This document shows, piece after piece, positions 9,407 through 17,398 of a DNA stretch of 50,435 nucleotides. The translations under genes and the position numbers were made by a program. The DNA is from Oscillospiraceae bacterium (lineage in GTDB: Bacteria > Bacillota > Clostridia > Oscillospirales > Oscillospiraceae): assembly GCA_009785525.1 (NCBI GenBank), contig WQWC01000010.1, positions 1 to 50,435 of the forward strand, given 5' to 3'. Below the pieces are notes generated by a model that did no database searches, had not been told where the DNA came from, and saw only the letters and a program-made list of their open reading frames with translations. Numbering within the stretch: the stretch's first letter is position 1; each line of letters begins with the position of its first letter.

Positions 9407-9567
9407 AGCAATCCCCCTGACATGTTTCGCGGTTGCCGCGAAGCGGCGAGCGAAACGTTTGCGCAGGGCGAATTTATTTCGCCCGTCCGCGCGTCAAATA
9501 AACTGCTATAATCATATGGCGGCAGATGTGCCGACATGTCCCTAAAATTGGGGGACCCGTATCATTT

Positions 9568-9605
9568 GTAAGGACACACTGCGGGCGACCGCAGGTCATC
9601 CCTAC
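9568..9605. repeat. GTAGGG-type intergenic repeat, short copy
   Basis: Ends GTAAGGAC and GTCATCCCTAC flank a CTGCGG-GCGA-CCGCAG hairpin. It lies at the 3' end of the thioesterase gene. The rest of the 9407-9601 gap also holds a hairpin with arms GGGCGAA/TTCGCCC at 9467-9485. I see no clear promoter for the SpoVB-like gene there. Confidence 0.5.
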
Positions 9606-10012
9606 CCAGCTGCCTTTTTTATTTTTTCATATACATCCGGCAGATTTTCCTCAATATTATACGCCCTGCCGTCGGGGCCGACCCAGATGTGGAAAGTCTC
9701 AGCGGTATTGATTATCTTACCGGACTCGTTAAAAATCTCGTACACAAGCTGGAGCTTACGTGGTGCGAACGTTCCGATTTTGGTAACAACCGTAAGCGTT
9801 TGCGGATAAGTCGCCGGGGCTTTGAACTGCAAGTGCAGATCAACCACGGCGGGATTCACCGACAATTTGTTCATGTCGCTGAATGAAAATCCCATTTTGC
9901 GGAAAAAATCCATCCTCGCAGATTCGTACCAAACGGGGTATATTGAATGATGCACCACCTGCATCATGTCACAATCGGGATAACGGACTTCAATAGTGGT
10001 TTTTGTCTGCAT
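9602..10012 (-). CDS. Acyl-CoA thioesterase, YbgC/4-hydroxybenzoyl-CoA thioesterase family
   Basis: 136 residues with a hot-dog fold. The diagnostic N-terminal motif RYPDCDMMQVVHHSIYPVWYE corresponds to the family's Y-x-D-x-D-x-x-x-x-V/H...Y-x-x-W-x-E active-site region. A central beta segment DLHLQFKAPATYPQTL follows. The family hydrolyses short-chain acyl-CoA or acyl-ACP esters in the cytoplasm. It stands alone between the SpoVB-like gene and spo0A on the same strand. The spo0A terminator separates it from spo0A. Confidence 0.85.
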   Translation of the reverse strand: MQTKTTIEVRYPDCDMMQVVHHSIYPVWYESARMDFFRKMGFSFSDMNKLSVNPAVVDLHLQFKAPATYPQTLTVVTKIGTFAPRKLQLVYEIFNESGKIINTAETFHIWVGPDGRAYNIEENLPDVYEKIKKAAG

Positions 10013-10083
10013 TTATGTGTCTCCTTTTGAGTCAACTATGTCAGGGATGCGCAGGGACGCGTCCTGTAATACACAGCGGCCCT

Positions 10084-10104
10084 GTAGGGGACACCGTCCC
10101 CTAC
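10084..10104. repeat. Minimal GTAGGGGAC-GTCCCCTAC repeat
   Basis: A perfect 9-base inverted repeat with the 3-base loop ACC. This is the shortest form of the repeat family in the window. Confidence 0.65.
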
Positions 10105-10111
10105 AAAACCA

Positions 10112-10141
10112 TTGGGAATATGGCCTGAACCATATTCCCAA
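10112..10141 (-). terminator. spo0A intrinsic terminator
   Basis: Perfect 12-base arms (TTGGGAATATGG / CCATATTCCCAA) around the loop CCTGAA. Followed on the minus strand by GGTTTTG. It sits 16 bases after the spo0A stop codon. Confidence 0.8.
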
Positions 10142-10157
10142 ATATGCGGAAAACAAA

Positions 10158-10964
10158 TCAATTCTCTTTAAAAAACAGCAAATCTTTCTGTTGAAGGCTG
10201 AGTCTATCGGCAATCATTGCAATAAACTCACTGTTTGTCGGTTTGCCCTTGATATTTGACACAGTGTAGCCGAAGAATTTTTGCAGAGTTTCAAGGTCTC
10301 CGCGATCCCAGGCGACTTCAATAGCGTGTCGGATGGCGCGTTCGACCCTGCTCGGAGTTGTCGAAAACCTTTTCGCGACTGTCGGATACAAAATCTTTGT
10401 AACGGCGTTTATAACTTCCATGTCGTTGATAGTCAAAATTATTGCCTCACGAAGATACTGATAGCCTTTAATATGAGCCGGGACACCGATTTCATGTATA
10501 ATCCCGGTTACAAGTGCTTCAAGACTCCGCCCCGCGCGTGATATTCGTATGCCGCCGGAGGCGTCCGCCATATGCTCACCCCGCAATTTGCTGGACACCA
10601 TGCGAATGCGTGAAAACAGCGCCGGGATATCGCAAGGTTTCTGCATAAAATACGACGCGCCGAGGTTAGACGCTTCCATCAACGTATGCTCACTTGAAAA
10701 ACCGGATATTACTATAACGGCCGGGCGGTCATTATCCGGGATTTCCCCAAGCTTTTCTAATAGCCCGAGTCCGTCAAGCCCTGATAAAATCAAGTCTATC
10801 AGCATTACATCGGTTTTTTGGGATTTTGCCATCGCAAACGCCTGGATACCGTCGCCGGTCAGGCCGGCCAGCTCAAAATCCCCTTCTGCAACTAGTTGGT
10901 CGGCCAGCAGGGTACGAAATTCCTCACCGGCATCGGCAATAATGACTCTCGTTTTGTTTTCCAT
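10158..10964 (-). CDS. spo0A: Sporulation master response regulator Spo0A
   Basis: 268 residues. The receiver domain (1-120) has phosphoacceptor Asp57 in [13 protein letters not shown], a Ser in VISGFS and the conserved Lys in MQKPCD. The C-terminal effector domain has the Spo0A recognition-helix region [19 protein letters not shown] and [20 protein letters not shown]. When phosphorylated, Spo0A binds 0A boxes and commits the cell to sporulation. The acidic pair that binds Mg2+ near the N-terminus reads IIADAGEE: one Asp (11) is present and its usual acidic neighbour is Ala. Start ATG follows GGAGGAG. In Bacillus spo0A follows spoIVB; here the two are divergent. Confidence 0.97.
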   Translation of the reverse strand: MENKTRVIIADAGEEFRTLLADQLVAEGDFELAGLTGDGIQAFAMAKSQKTDVMLIDLILSGLDGLGLLEKLGEIPDNDRPAVIVISGFSSEHTLMEASNLGASYFMQKPCDIPALFSRIRMVSSKLRGEHMADASGGIRISRAGRSLEALVTGIIHEIGVPAHIKGYQYLREAIILTINDMEVINAVTKILYPTVAKRFSTTPSRVERAIRHAIEVAWDRGDLETLQKFFGYTVSNIKGKPTNSEFIAMIADRLSLQQKDLLFFKEN

Positions 10965-11397
10965 CGAATCTCCTCCGTATAATAAAATTCATCACGGCTT
11001 GGCAATGTATTTTTTTATCTGCGGCCTTGTCAAATAATTTAACACAAAAAGAGGGGCTTTGCAAGAGGAAAATGGAAATTAATTCAAAAATATTCCAAAT
11101 TCAACAGCGCGATACCGCAAAAACTCAGATGTGACAAGGGTTAACGCGGCGCAAATTATATAATGAAGAAACAAGTTTTGACAGGAACAATAAAAAATAC
11201 ATGATTGACATCAAAAAATCGCGGTACGGCTGATATCCGTTTATTTTCAAATCCAAGTGAGAAATATATTGTCACAAAAATGTGTGGTTTTTATATTTTT
11301 CAAGGACATATTAAGCTTGTTCACAAAAAGAGCTACAAGAATTTCAAACAGGAGAAATGAATGGAGATTATACGAATGCTCCATGTGAGAGGAAAAC
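10965..11397. other. Divergent spo0A / spoIVB intergenic region
   Basis: 433 AT-rich bases without a supportable gene. Besides the candidate spo0A promoter, TTGACA occurs at 11178 and 11205 on the plus strand without a convincing -10. I could not assign a sigma-F/G promoter for spoIVB by eye. The spoIVB ribosome site GAGAGG is at the right edge. Confidence 0.6.
11004..11033 (-). promoter_or_regulatory. Possible vegetative promoter of spo0A
   Basis: On the minus strand TTGACA (11028-11033), an 18-base spacer and TACATT (11004-11009), about 40 bases upstream of the spo0A start. The -10 match is only moderate. Confidence 0.4.
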
Positions 11398-12459
11398 ATG
11401 GAGCGTGGATATATGAGCGCTAAAAAATTTAAAAGCGGCATTATCAGTTTTTCAATGTGCCTGATAATCCTATCGTTGGCATCCATAAATGCACAAGCCG
11501 TGGAAAAGCAACTTATACCGCTTGGAGGAACAGTCGGCATAAGCCTTTCATCCGAAGGTGTGGTGGTAGTCGGAATACCGGACAAAATGCGGGACGAAGG
11601 GGACGAATCCCCGGCAAAGGCGGCCGGAATCAGGGCGGGGGATATAATTAAAGAAATCGACTCGAAAAAAATCGAGTCAAAAGAAGATGTGAAAGAGGTA
11701 ACAAAAAGTCTTGACGGATCCCCGGTTTCCATAGAAGTGCTGCGGAACAAACAGCCGCATAAGCTTACGTTAACTCCATATAAGTGCGAGGACGGTACTT
11801 TTGAGCTTGGAGTATGGATGCGCGACGGCATCGCGGGAATTGGCACCATGACGTTTTATGACCCGCAGACAGGACTTTTCGGGGCGCTTGGGCATTCTAT
11901 CAGCGATTCGGAATCCGGCGTCATCGTTCCGCTAAAAGACGGTATTATCGCAAAAGCGTCGGTTCAGGATGTTATAAAAGGCAAGCCGGGTGTGCCGGGG
12001 CAGTTGAGCGGCGATTTTGATTTCAGCGATGTGCTGGGTAAAGTCACATGTAACGCCGGGTGCGGTATTTTCGGAATCTTGGAGCAGGCAGACCTAGCAA
12101 AAGGCAAGGAACCGATACCGATCGCCGCCGCCGATGAGATACGCACAGGCCCGGCAGGGATATTGGCCAACGTCTCCGGCAGTGATATCCGGGAGTATAA
12201 AATCGAGATTTCACGAGTATACACAGGCGCCGAGGCGGCAGACCGCAACATGATGATTACCGTGACGGATCCGGCGCTTATCGAAAAAACCGGCGGCATA
12301 GTACAAGGGATGAGCGGCAGCCCGATAATTCAGGACGGCAAATTGGTCGGTGCGATCACTCATGTGTTGATCAATGACCCGGCGCGAGGTTTTGCGGTAT
12401 CGGTGGAAAAAATGCTGAACGCCGCGCTTGAGGGCGTGGACAGGAAAGCGGCGGCGTAG
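11398..12459 (+). CDS. spoIVB: SpoIVB, intercompartmental signalling serine protease
   Basis: 353 residues. An N-terminal membrane anchor/signal (FKSGIISFSMCLIILSLAS) is followed by a PDZ domain at about 60-135 (PAKAAGIRAGDIIKEIDSKKI). The S55 peptidase domain has a catalytic His in FGALGHSISD and Ser in GGIVQGMSGSPI. SpoIVB is made in the forespore and cleaves SpoIVFA, which triggers pro-sigma-K processing. It is shorter than the Bacillus protein (about 425) because the region before the PDZ is compact. ATG 11398 has GAGAGG 4-9 bases upstream; an internal ATG at 11413 is an alternative. Confidence 0.95.
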   Translation: MERGYMSAKKFKSGIISFSMCLIILSLASINAQAVEKQLIPLGGTVGISLSSEGVVVVGIPDKMRDEGDESPAKAAGIRAGDIIKEIDSKKIESKEDVKEVTKSLDGSPVSIEVLRNKQPHKLTLTPYKCEDGTFELGVWMRDGIAGIGTMTFYDPQTGLFGALGHSISDSESGVIVPLKDGIIAKASVQDVIKGKPGVPGQLSGDFDFSDVLGKVTCNAGCGIFGILEQADLAKGKEPIPIAAADEIRTGPAGILANVSGSDIREYKIEISRVYTGAEAADRNMMITVTDPALIEKTGGIVQGMSGSPIIQDGKLVGAITHVLINDPARGFAVSVEKMLNAALEGVDRKAAA

Positions 12460-12463
12460 ATTA

Positions 12464-12495
12464 AAAAACAGGGCATAACGCCCTGTTTTTCTTGT
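12464..12495 (+). terminator. spoIVB intrinsic terminator
   Basis: 11-base arms AAAAACAGGGC / GCCCTGTTTTT with a 5-base loop, continuing into TTTTTCTTG, immediately after the spoIVB stop. Confidence 0.9.
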
Positions 12496-12551
12496 GCGAT
12501 ATTTATTATGAAGGGTTTTCCACTTGCAAAGTACATTATTACTCTAGCTAG

Positions 12552-12708
12552 TTTGACGACGCATTACCAAAACAACTGGCTGAATCATTAAGAAACGATA
12601 TAACTGATAGGAAGTCTATTGTTGTTGTTTGGGCTACCCTTATACGAACTTGAAGCTGGTATCAGCAAATATATTGACCGCCTTAACCGTAAGCAAAATT
12701 TTGAATAA
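12552..12708 (+). pseudogene. Decayed, frame-shifted coding fragment of unknown family
   Basis: One frame reads FDDALPKQLAESLRNDITD and on to VWATLIRT before a stop at 12651. The overlapping +1 frame continues YELEAGISKYIDRLNRKQNFE to a stop at 12706. Together they look like the C-terminal tail of one protein broken by a frameshift. There is no start or ribosome site. It lies in the AT-rich island between spoIVB and spoIIIAA. I do not recognise the parent family. Confidence 0.35.
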
Positions 12709-12719
12709 GTATCACTAAT

Positions 12720-12766
12720 AAAAAACCACATCCCATTTTTTGCATAAATGCTAGATGTGGTTTTTT
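12720..12766. terminator. Bidirectional terminator hairpin
   Basis: AAAAAACCACATC (12720-12732) pairs perfectly with GATGTGGTTTTTT (12754-12766) around a 21-base loop. A/T tails on both sides suit termination from either direction, including the minus-strand HNH gene. Confidence 0.75.
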
Positions 12767-12891
12767 AAAATTATTGAAAACAAACATTACCATTCACACC
12801 GGGGTTTAAGGTGAGTTCCCAGGCTATTGATATCCGCTTCTTTGCAAACAGATGATAGAATTTTCAGAATCTCAATTCTTGTATGGTCAAA

Positions 12892-13608
12892 CTAAGTTGC
12901 CATTTCCCTATCGCTGAAGCAATAATACCCACCAGGATTCAGCTTAAACATATTGTCACGCTCTGCAATTTTCAGTCTATGATTAATTGCAACGAGCATA
13001 TCCACTATTGTTCCGAGTTTATCACGCCATTCGCTATTAACGAGCATCGATTTACCTTCTGCCGTTTTTATCGGAGTCCTGTCACGAGTTCTTTGCACTC
13101 CAGTATTCAAAGCAATGATTGTATCCTCAATCGCATTGTAAAAATCATCCATAGAACCTTCTTGATTTATCTTATGTTGAAATGCCGGACGGTCAAAGCA
13201 CTGAACATAGAACTTAATCAGTTCATTGTCGTTCGTTGATGATGTATGTGATGTATTTGTCGTCATTTCAGCACGCGCAATATCTTCCGCTGCTTTTTTC
13301 CATGCCGAAAGTAGCTCTTTAGTGTATCGGATAACATCGTCATCAATTATCTTTGCGCAGGTTTGACACAACCAAATACCATTATCAAACGAAGCACGTT
13401 CTTGTGAACTCATAGACATGTCATATCGAGGCCCGCCTGGAGAAGCGGCACATATGTGAGATGCAACCCCAATATTTGTATGTTTCAAAATATCTTTATC
13501 GCTTGGCCCGCTTGTTGGTTTTCTACAATCTGGATTGCTACATTTTACGCCCACGCGCTTTGCAAGTGCCTCTTTTACTTTTGGGCTAAAATCATCACGT
13601 TTACTCAT
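12892..13608 (-). CDS. HNH endonuclease-like protein
   Basis: 238 residues. The N-terminal half has zinc-binding CSNPDC (about 26) and CQTC (about 86) around VASHICAASPGGPRYD, the His-containing core of an HNH fold. The second half is a helical domain of unknown role. The start is the ATG at 13608, with GGGAGG 10 bases upstream; the 8-codon longer frame would place that ribosome site inside the gene. It is clearly AT-richer than the flanking sporulation genes and flanked by terminators and a decayed fragment, so probably transferred. A defence or mobile-element nuclease is plausible but unproven. Confidence 0.75.
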   Translation of the reverse strand: MSKRDDFSPKVKEALAKRVGVKCSNPDCRKPTSGPSDKDILKHTNIGVASHICAASPGGPRYDMSMSSQERASFDNGIWLCQTCAKIIDDDVIRYTKELLSAWKKAAEDIARAEMTTNTSHTSSTNDNELIKFYVQCFDRPAFQHKINQEGSMDDFYNAIEDTIIALNTGVQRTRDRTPIKTAEGKSMLVNSEWRDKLGTIVDMLVAINHRLKIAERDNMFKLNPGGYYCFSDREMAT

Positions 13609-13711
13609 GAACTTAAATCCTCCCAATCTCAAAGCATACTGTTTTTATCAAAAAACCTTCTCTATATTATAACGTAAATTTCTTAATTTTGTTTCATTCC
13701 CAAAAAAATAT

Positions 13712-13745
13712 CAGCCCCAAAGTCTTAAATTCTGGGACTGGGCTG
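13712..13745 (-). terminator. Terminator of the 57-residue zinc-ribbon gene
   Basis: Paired CAGCCC/GGGCTG and inner AGTC/GACT arms. On the minus strand the hairpin is followed by a run of seven T. Confidence 0.65.
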
Positions 13746-13771
13746 CGGAGGGAGCAGAGACGATTGCAGCG

Positions 13772-13945
13772 TTATTTCCGCCCTTCACAGCACAACCCAT
13801 AATTATGGTTGCCGTTTCTATCTACTATGTGATAACCACTCTTACCCGAACGACAGCACGCAGGACACTGAAATGTTCCAACGCTGGGTTTATCAGAGAC
13901 AAGAATAAAAGGATATCCGTCTATGAACTGATTTTTCTGGGGCAT
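13772..13945 (-). CDS. Small zinc-ribbon-like protein, 57 residues
   Basis: Reads MPQKNQFIDGYPFILVSDKP, then CPACC, and later NYGLCCEGRK before a TAA stop. The two Cys clusters separated by about 20 residues suggest a single zinc-ribbon. The start is well supported by GAGGAGGG 7 bases upstream, and a T-run terminator follows the stop. The HNH gene lies further downstream on the same strand. Function unknown; it could be a small DNA- or protein-binding partner from the same island. Confidence 0.6.
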   Translation of the reverse strand: MPQKNQFIDGYPFILVSDKPSVGTFQCPACCRSGKSGYHIVDRNGNHNYGLCCEGRK

Positions 13946-14048
13946 GATTGCACCCTCCTCTTTTCGACATTATTACTTATACAGATAAAAGTGTTTTCGT
14001 AACAGCAAATGTGAGCAAGTTTACAAAAAGTTCATTTATCAGCAAGAG

Positions 14049-14077
14049 TCATATTCCGGGACATGCATAAATAAAAT
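14049..14077 (+). promoter_or_regulatory. Candidate sigma-E promoter of the spoIIIA operon
   Basis: TCATATT (14049-14055), a 14-base spacer and AATAAAAT (14070-14077) match the sigma-E pattern (ATATT, then CATACAAT, 6 of 8). spoIIIA is a sigma-E operon in Bacillus. The site is 30 bases upstream of spoIIIAA. Confidence 0.55.
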
Positions 14078-14107
14078 TACATAGGACATGCAAAGGAGAG
14101 GGTACAT

Positions 14108-15034
14108 ATGCCTGAATTAAACGATAGAACATCCCGATTTGATGGGGCCGCGCTGTTGCTACCGCAAGGGCTCAGACAGCGGGTGCGTGAATTGGGGCGG
14201 CAGGATAGGGAAAAAGTGGAGGAAATAAGAATCCGGACAGGCCAGCCAGTATCGGTGCTTTTGCCGGAAGGTGAGAAGACGCTTGCCGGGGATAAAGTGA
14301 CCCGCCGTGATCTTGACGGATTGCTTGATATCGCAACAGGCGCGTCAGCTTATTCAGCACGTGACAGTATTCGCGCGGGATTTATCACCGTGCGGGGCGG
14401 TTACAGGATCGGACTGTGCGGAACGGCGTTGACTCAGGACGGCGGCGTTGCCGGATTCAGGACGCTTTCGTCGGCCGCAATACGTATCCCGCGTGAGGTG
14501 ACCGGTGTGGCGGAAAAGATACTAAAAGCAGTTGCGCCGGGCGGAGAGTTCAACTCAACACTGATAATCTCCCCGCCCGGCACCGGCAAGACGACGCTGT
14601 TGCGGGACTTGGTCAGAATACTCTCCGATGGTGATAATATGTCAGGCCGCGATGGATTGCGTGTTGCGCTTGCCGATGAGCGAAGCGAGGTCGCGGCTGT
14701 TTTCGATGGCATCCCCCAAATGTATGTCGGCCGCAGAACTGATATCTTGGACTCGTGCCCGAAAGCCGAAGCTGTAATGATGTTACTGCGGGCGATGAAT
14801 CCGGAAGTGATCGCGCTGGACGAAATCACGGCGCCCGAGGACATAAAGGCGATAGAATCGGCGGCGAATTGCGGCGTAAAACTTTTGGCGACAGCGCATG
14901 CGACTGATATAAACGACCTGTTCAGGCGTGAGATGTACAAAAAACTGCCCCGTATGTTCCGCAAAGCAGTGGTGATATCAAAAACAGGCGGAAACTGGAA
15001 TTATGGCGTGAGCGATATGGAGGGGTCGGGATGA
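14108..15034 (+). CDS. spoIIIAA: Stage III sporulation ATPase SpoIIIAA
   Basis: 308 residues. Secretion-type ATPase of the SpoIIIA-SpoIIQ channel that connects mother cell and forespore. Walker A is [11 protein letters not shown] (about 157) and the Walker B-like strand is PEVIALDEI. The N-terminal domain contains [15 protein letters not shown] and [19 protein letters not shown], typical of the family. Start ATG follows AAAGGAGAGG. The stop overlaps the spoIIIAB start (ATGA), showing translational coupling. First gene of the operon. Confidence 0.96.
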   Translation: MPELNDRTSRFDGAALLLPQGLRQRVRELGRQDREKVEEIRIRTGQPVSVLLPEGEKTLAGDKVTRRDLDGLLDIATGASAYSARDSIRAGFITVRGGYRIGLCGTALTQDGGVAGFRTLSSAAIRIPREVTGVAEKILKAVAPGGEFNSTLIISPPGTGKTTLLRDLVRILSDGDNMSGRDGLRVALADERSEVAAVFDGIPQMYVGRRTDILDSCPKAEAVMMLLRAMNPEVIALDEITAPEDIKAIESAANCGVKLLATAHATDINDLFRREMYKKLPRMFRKAVVISKTGGNWNYGVSDMEGSG

Positions 15035-15549
15035 TAAACGCAATCGGCGCGGTGCTGTTGATTGGCGGTACCGCAGCATTCGGACTCAGCGGCGTGTTTC
15101 GGCTGAGGGCAAGAAGCAGAAATCTGGCTACCATCACCGGCGCGCTCGGCGTAATGCAGAGCGAAATATGTGATCGCTTAACACCAATGTCAGAATTGTT
15201 GAGCCAGCTTTCGGAAGAAGCGGGCTATCCGGCGTCGCTGTTGTTCAAAAACGCGGAAGAGAAAATGAAATCCGGACTTGGCGGCGTGAGCTTCGCGACA
15301 ATATGGCGGCAAGCGGTATCCGAAACTCCGGAACTTACGTTAAAGCGCGAGGAAGAGTCAGTTTTGCACGAACTCGGCCAAAGTCTTGGCAGATACAACG
15401 CGAACCAGCAGAAGCGGGCGTTGGAGTATGCCGAACGCAAGATGGAAGAATTCTGCAAAAAAGCCGATGCCGAACGCGACGCGAATTCCAAGCTGCACGC
15501 GTTCCTGGGCGTGACCGCCGGGGTCTTTGCGGCAGTGATACTTATTTAA
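15031..15549 (+). CDS. spoIIIAB: SpoIIIAB, membrane-anchored component
   Basis: 172 residues. An N-terminal transmembrane segment ([20 protein letters not shown]), a helical mother-cell domain with a GspF-like pattern, and a C-terminal hydrophobic helix ([14 protein letters not shown]). Family members work with SpoIIIAA in assembling the channel. Overlaps spoIIIAA by 4 bases. Confidence 0.93.
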   Translation: MINAIGAVLLIGGTAAFGLSGVFRLRARSRNLATITGALGVMQSEICDRLTPMSELLSQLSEEAGYPASLLFKNAEEKMKSGLGGVSFATIWRQAVSETPELTLKREEESVLHELGQSLGRYNANQQKRALEYAERKMEEFCKKADAERDANSKLHAFLGVTAGVFAAVILI

Positions 15550-15562
15550 GGGATTTTTGCAA

Positions 15563-15757
15563 ATGAACATTGATCTAATATTCAGAATCGCGGCTGTCGG
15601 CATACTTGTGGCTGTTTTAGACATGCTGCTGACAAAATCCGGGAGGGGGGAGCAGGCGCTGCTTACAACAATCGCCGGACTTGTGGTGGTGCTTGTGATA
15701 ATTGTCCAGGAGATCAGCAATTTATTTGAGTTGGTGCAGACTCTTTTCGGATTTTAA
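15563..15757 (+). CDS. spoIIIAC: SpoIIIAC, small two-helix membrane protein
   Basis: 64 residues from ATG 15563, with AAGGGA 9 bases upstream; an earlier TTG at 15557 is less likely. Two hydrophobic helices, including LFRIAAVGILVAVLDMLL-type and LTTIAGLVVVLVIIV segments separated by KSGRGEQ, match the short SpoIIIAC family. It is thought to stack with SpoIIIAD and SpoIIIAE in the mother-cell membrane. Confidence 0.92.
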   Translation: MNIDLIFRIAAVGILVAVLDMLLTKSGRGEQALLTTIAGLVVVLVIIVQEISNLFELVQTLFGF

Positions 15758-15763
15758 GAAGCC

Positions 15764-16150
15764 ATGGATATATTGCTAAGGGTGGCGGCGGTCGCTGTGG
15801 CGGGATCAGTCATCGGCCTTGTGTTGAAGAAGACGCGCCCTGAAATGTCGTTACTTGTTACAATCGCACTAGCGGTTTTTGCCGTGTATCTGGCATTTGA
15901 AATCGTGTCGCGCATTATCGGATTTATCAGGTCGCTCTCAGACATGGCAGGGATATCTCCGGCTGTGATATCGGTTGTTTTGAAAACTGTTGGTATAGCG
16001 ATAATTACAAAAATATCTGCCGATATTTGCCGTGACGCGGGACAAGGTTCCGTGGCCTCCGGGGTTGAGCTTGCAGGGACAATCACGGCGGTATATATAT
16101 CACTGCCCCTACTGGAGTCAGTGATTAGCATGATACATTCATTGCTTTGA
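15764..16150 (+). CDS. spoIIIAD: SpoIIIAD membrane protein
   Basis: 128 residues, four predicted membrane segments. It starts like a SpoIIIAC duplicate (VAAVAVAGSVIGLVLKKTRPEMSLLVTIA), as expected for this family. Six bases separate it from spoIIIAC. Part of the SpoIIIA channel base. Confidence 0.93.
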   Translation: MDILLRVAAVAVAGSVIGLVLKKTRPEMSLLVTIALAVFAVYLAFEIVSRIIGFIRSLSDMAGISPAVISVVLKTVGIAIITKISADICRDAGQGSVASGVELAGTITAVYISLPLLESVISMIHSLL

Positions 16151-16168
16151 ATAGCCGTAGGTTGTTGC

Positions 16169-16250
16169 GTAGGGGCGCGCATTGCGCGTCCGCTGTATCC
16201 GAGTAATGAACGCCATTTCCAAGGCACGGATGGCCAATGGCCGCCCTACA
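16169..16250. repeat. GTAGGGGCG repeat inserted between spoIIIAD and spoIIIAE
   Basis: Opens GTAGGGGCGCGCATTGCGCG and closes GGATGGCCAATGGCCGCCCTAC. Shares both ends with the copy at 19292-19353 in the same operon. It widens a gap that is only a few bases elsewhere in the operon. Confidence 0.75.
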
Positions 16251-16274
16251 CTCAAATTCAGACAGGTGCTACAA

Positions 16275-17387
16275 ATGAAAAAACTACTGCTTATAACCAT
16301 AATCCTAATTGCGATTACATACACACTGATCCCCACAGCGATGGCCGTCGGTGAAGATGATACTTTCCGCCGCCAAAGTGACTCGCTGGAGCTGCGCGGG
16401 CTTGAGGACGCCCTCACAGGGGAGGCGGACGAGTTACTTGGGGACCTTACGGTGATGGACAGCTTGAACGTGGACAGGGGGCTCTCCCGCTTGCTTGGTG
16501 CCGTGAGGCAGCGGGCCGGGAATATACTGCGAAGCGGATTGCGGGATGCGGTACTTATCGTGTTGATAGCAGTGCTATGCTCGCTTGTATCAACAGCGTT
16601 CGGCGGGACGGGGGCAAATTACGCCGTTTTGGTAGGGGTGCTTGCAATTGCTGCGGTGAGCGTTACAAGCGCGAATTCGTTTATTGGCCTCGGCCGCCAG
16701 ACGTTGAATGAGCTTGACGCGTTTTCAAGAATGCTGCTACCCGCCCTAACAGGGGCCGCCGCGTCGTCAGGCGCGATTACATCGGCGGCGGCGAAATACG
16801 CGGCGACGGTACTGTTTATGAATATAATGATAACGATTTCAAATGGCGTTATCATGCCGCTGATTCTGGCGTACATAGCGGTCAGCATAGCCGACGCGGT
16901 CTCGGTATCCTCAACGCTCGCGGGAGCCGGAGAGCTGCTGAAATGGCTGGCCAGGACGATACTGACCGTTTTGATAATCGCGTTTATTGCGTACATGGCG
17001 ATAACGGGCGTTATAACCGGCACAAGCGACGCCGTCGCAATAAGGGCAGCGAAGGTTGCAATCTCGACAGTACTGCCGGTGGTGGGCAGTATAATCGCCG
17101 ATGCGTCAGAAACCATGCTTGTCGGTGCGTCGGTCCTGCGCAATGCGGTAGGAATTTTCGGGTTGCTTGCCGTGTCTGCGATATGTATAATCCCGTTCCT
17201 GCGGCTGGGAATAAGCTATCTACTGTTCAAAGCCGCCGGGGCAATTTCCGGGGCAATTTCCGACAAGAAAATCGGCAGATTGGTAAACGCCATCAGCTCG
17301 GCATTCGGCCTGGCGCTGGCGATGGTGGGGGTATCTGCGCTGATGATGTACGTGTCGATTATATCGGTGATTCGATTCACGATTTAG
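16275..17387 (+). CDS. spoIIIAE: SpoIIIAE polytopic membrane protein
   Basis: 370 residues from the ATG at 16275, which has AGGTG 7 bases upstream. The frame also runs upstream through the inserted repeat, but that 31-residue extension is repeat-derived. A signal peptide (KKLLLITIILIAITYTLIPTAMA) is followed by about seven or eight transmembrane helices with Ala/Ser-rich loops, as in the SpoIIIAE family. It is followed by an antisense gene rather than spoIIIAF. Confidence 0.94.
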   Translation: MKKLLLITIILIAITYTLIPTAMAVGEDDTFRRQSDSLELRGLEDALTGEADELLGDLTVMDSLNVDRGLSRLLGAVRQRAGNILRSGLRDAVLIVLIAVLCSLVSTAFGGTGANYAVLVGVLAIAAVSVTSANSFIGLGRQTLNELDAFSRMLLPALTGAAASSGAITSAAAKYAATVLFMNIMITISNGVIMPLILAYIAVSIADAVSVSSTLAGAGELLKWLARTILTVLIIAFIAYMAITGVITGTSDAVAIRAAKVAISTVLPVVGSIIADASETMLVGASVLRNAVGIFGLLAVSAICIIPFLRLGISYLLFKAAGAISGAISDKKIGRLVNAISSAFGLALAMVGVSALMMYVSIISVIRFTI

Positions 17388-17398
17388 AGCCGCAAACG

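Noticed and set aside
12464-12766. Possible riboswitch or CRISPR in the spoIVB-HNH gap
   Set aside because: No direct repeats with spacers; the paired segments are explained as two terminators.
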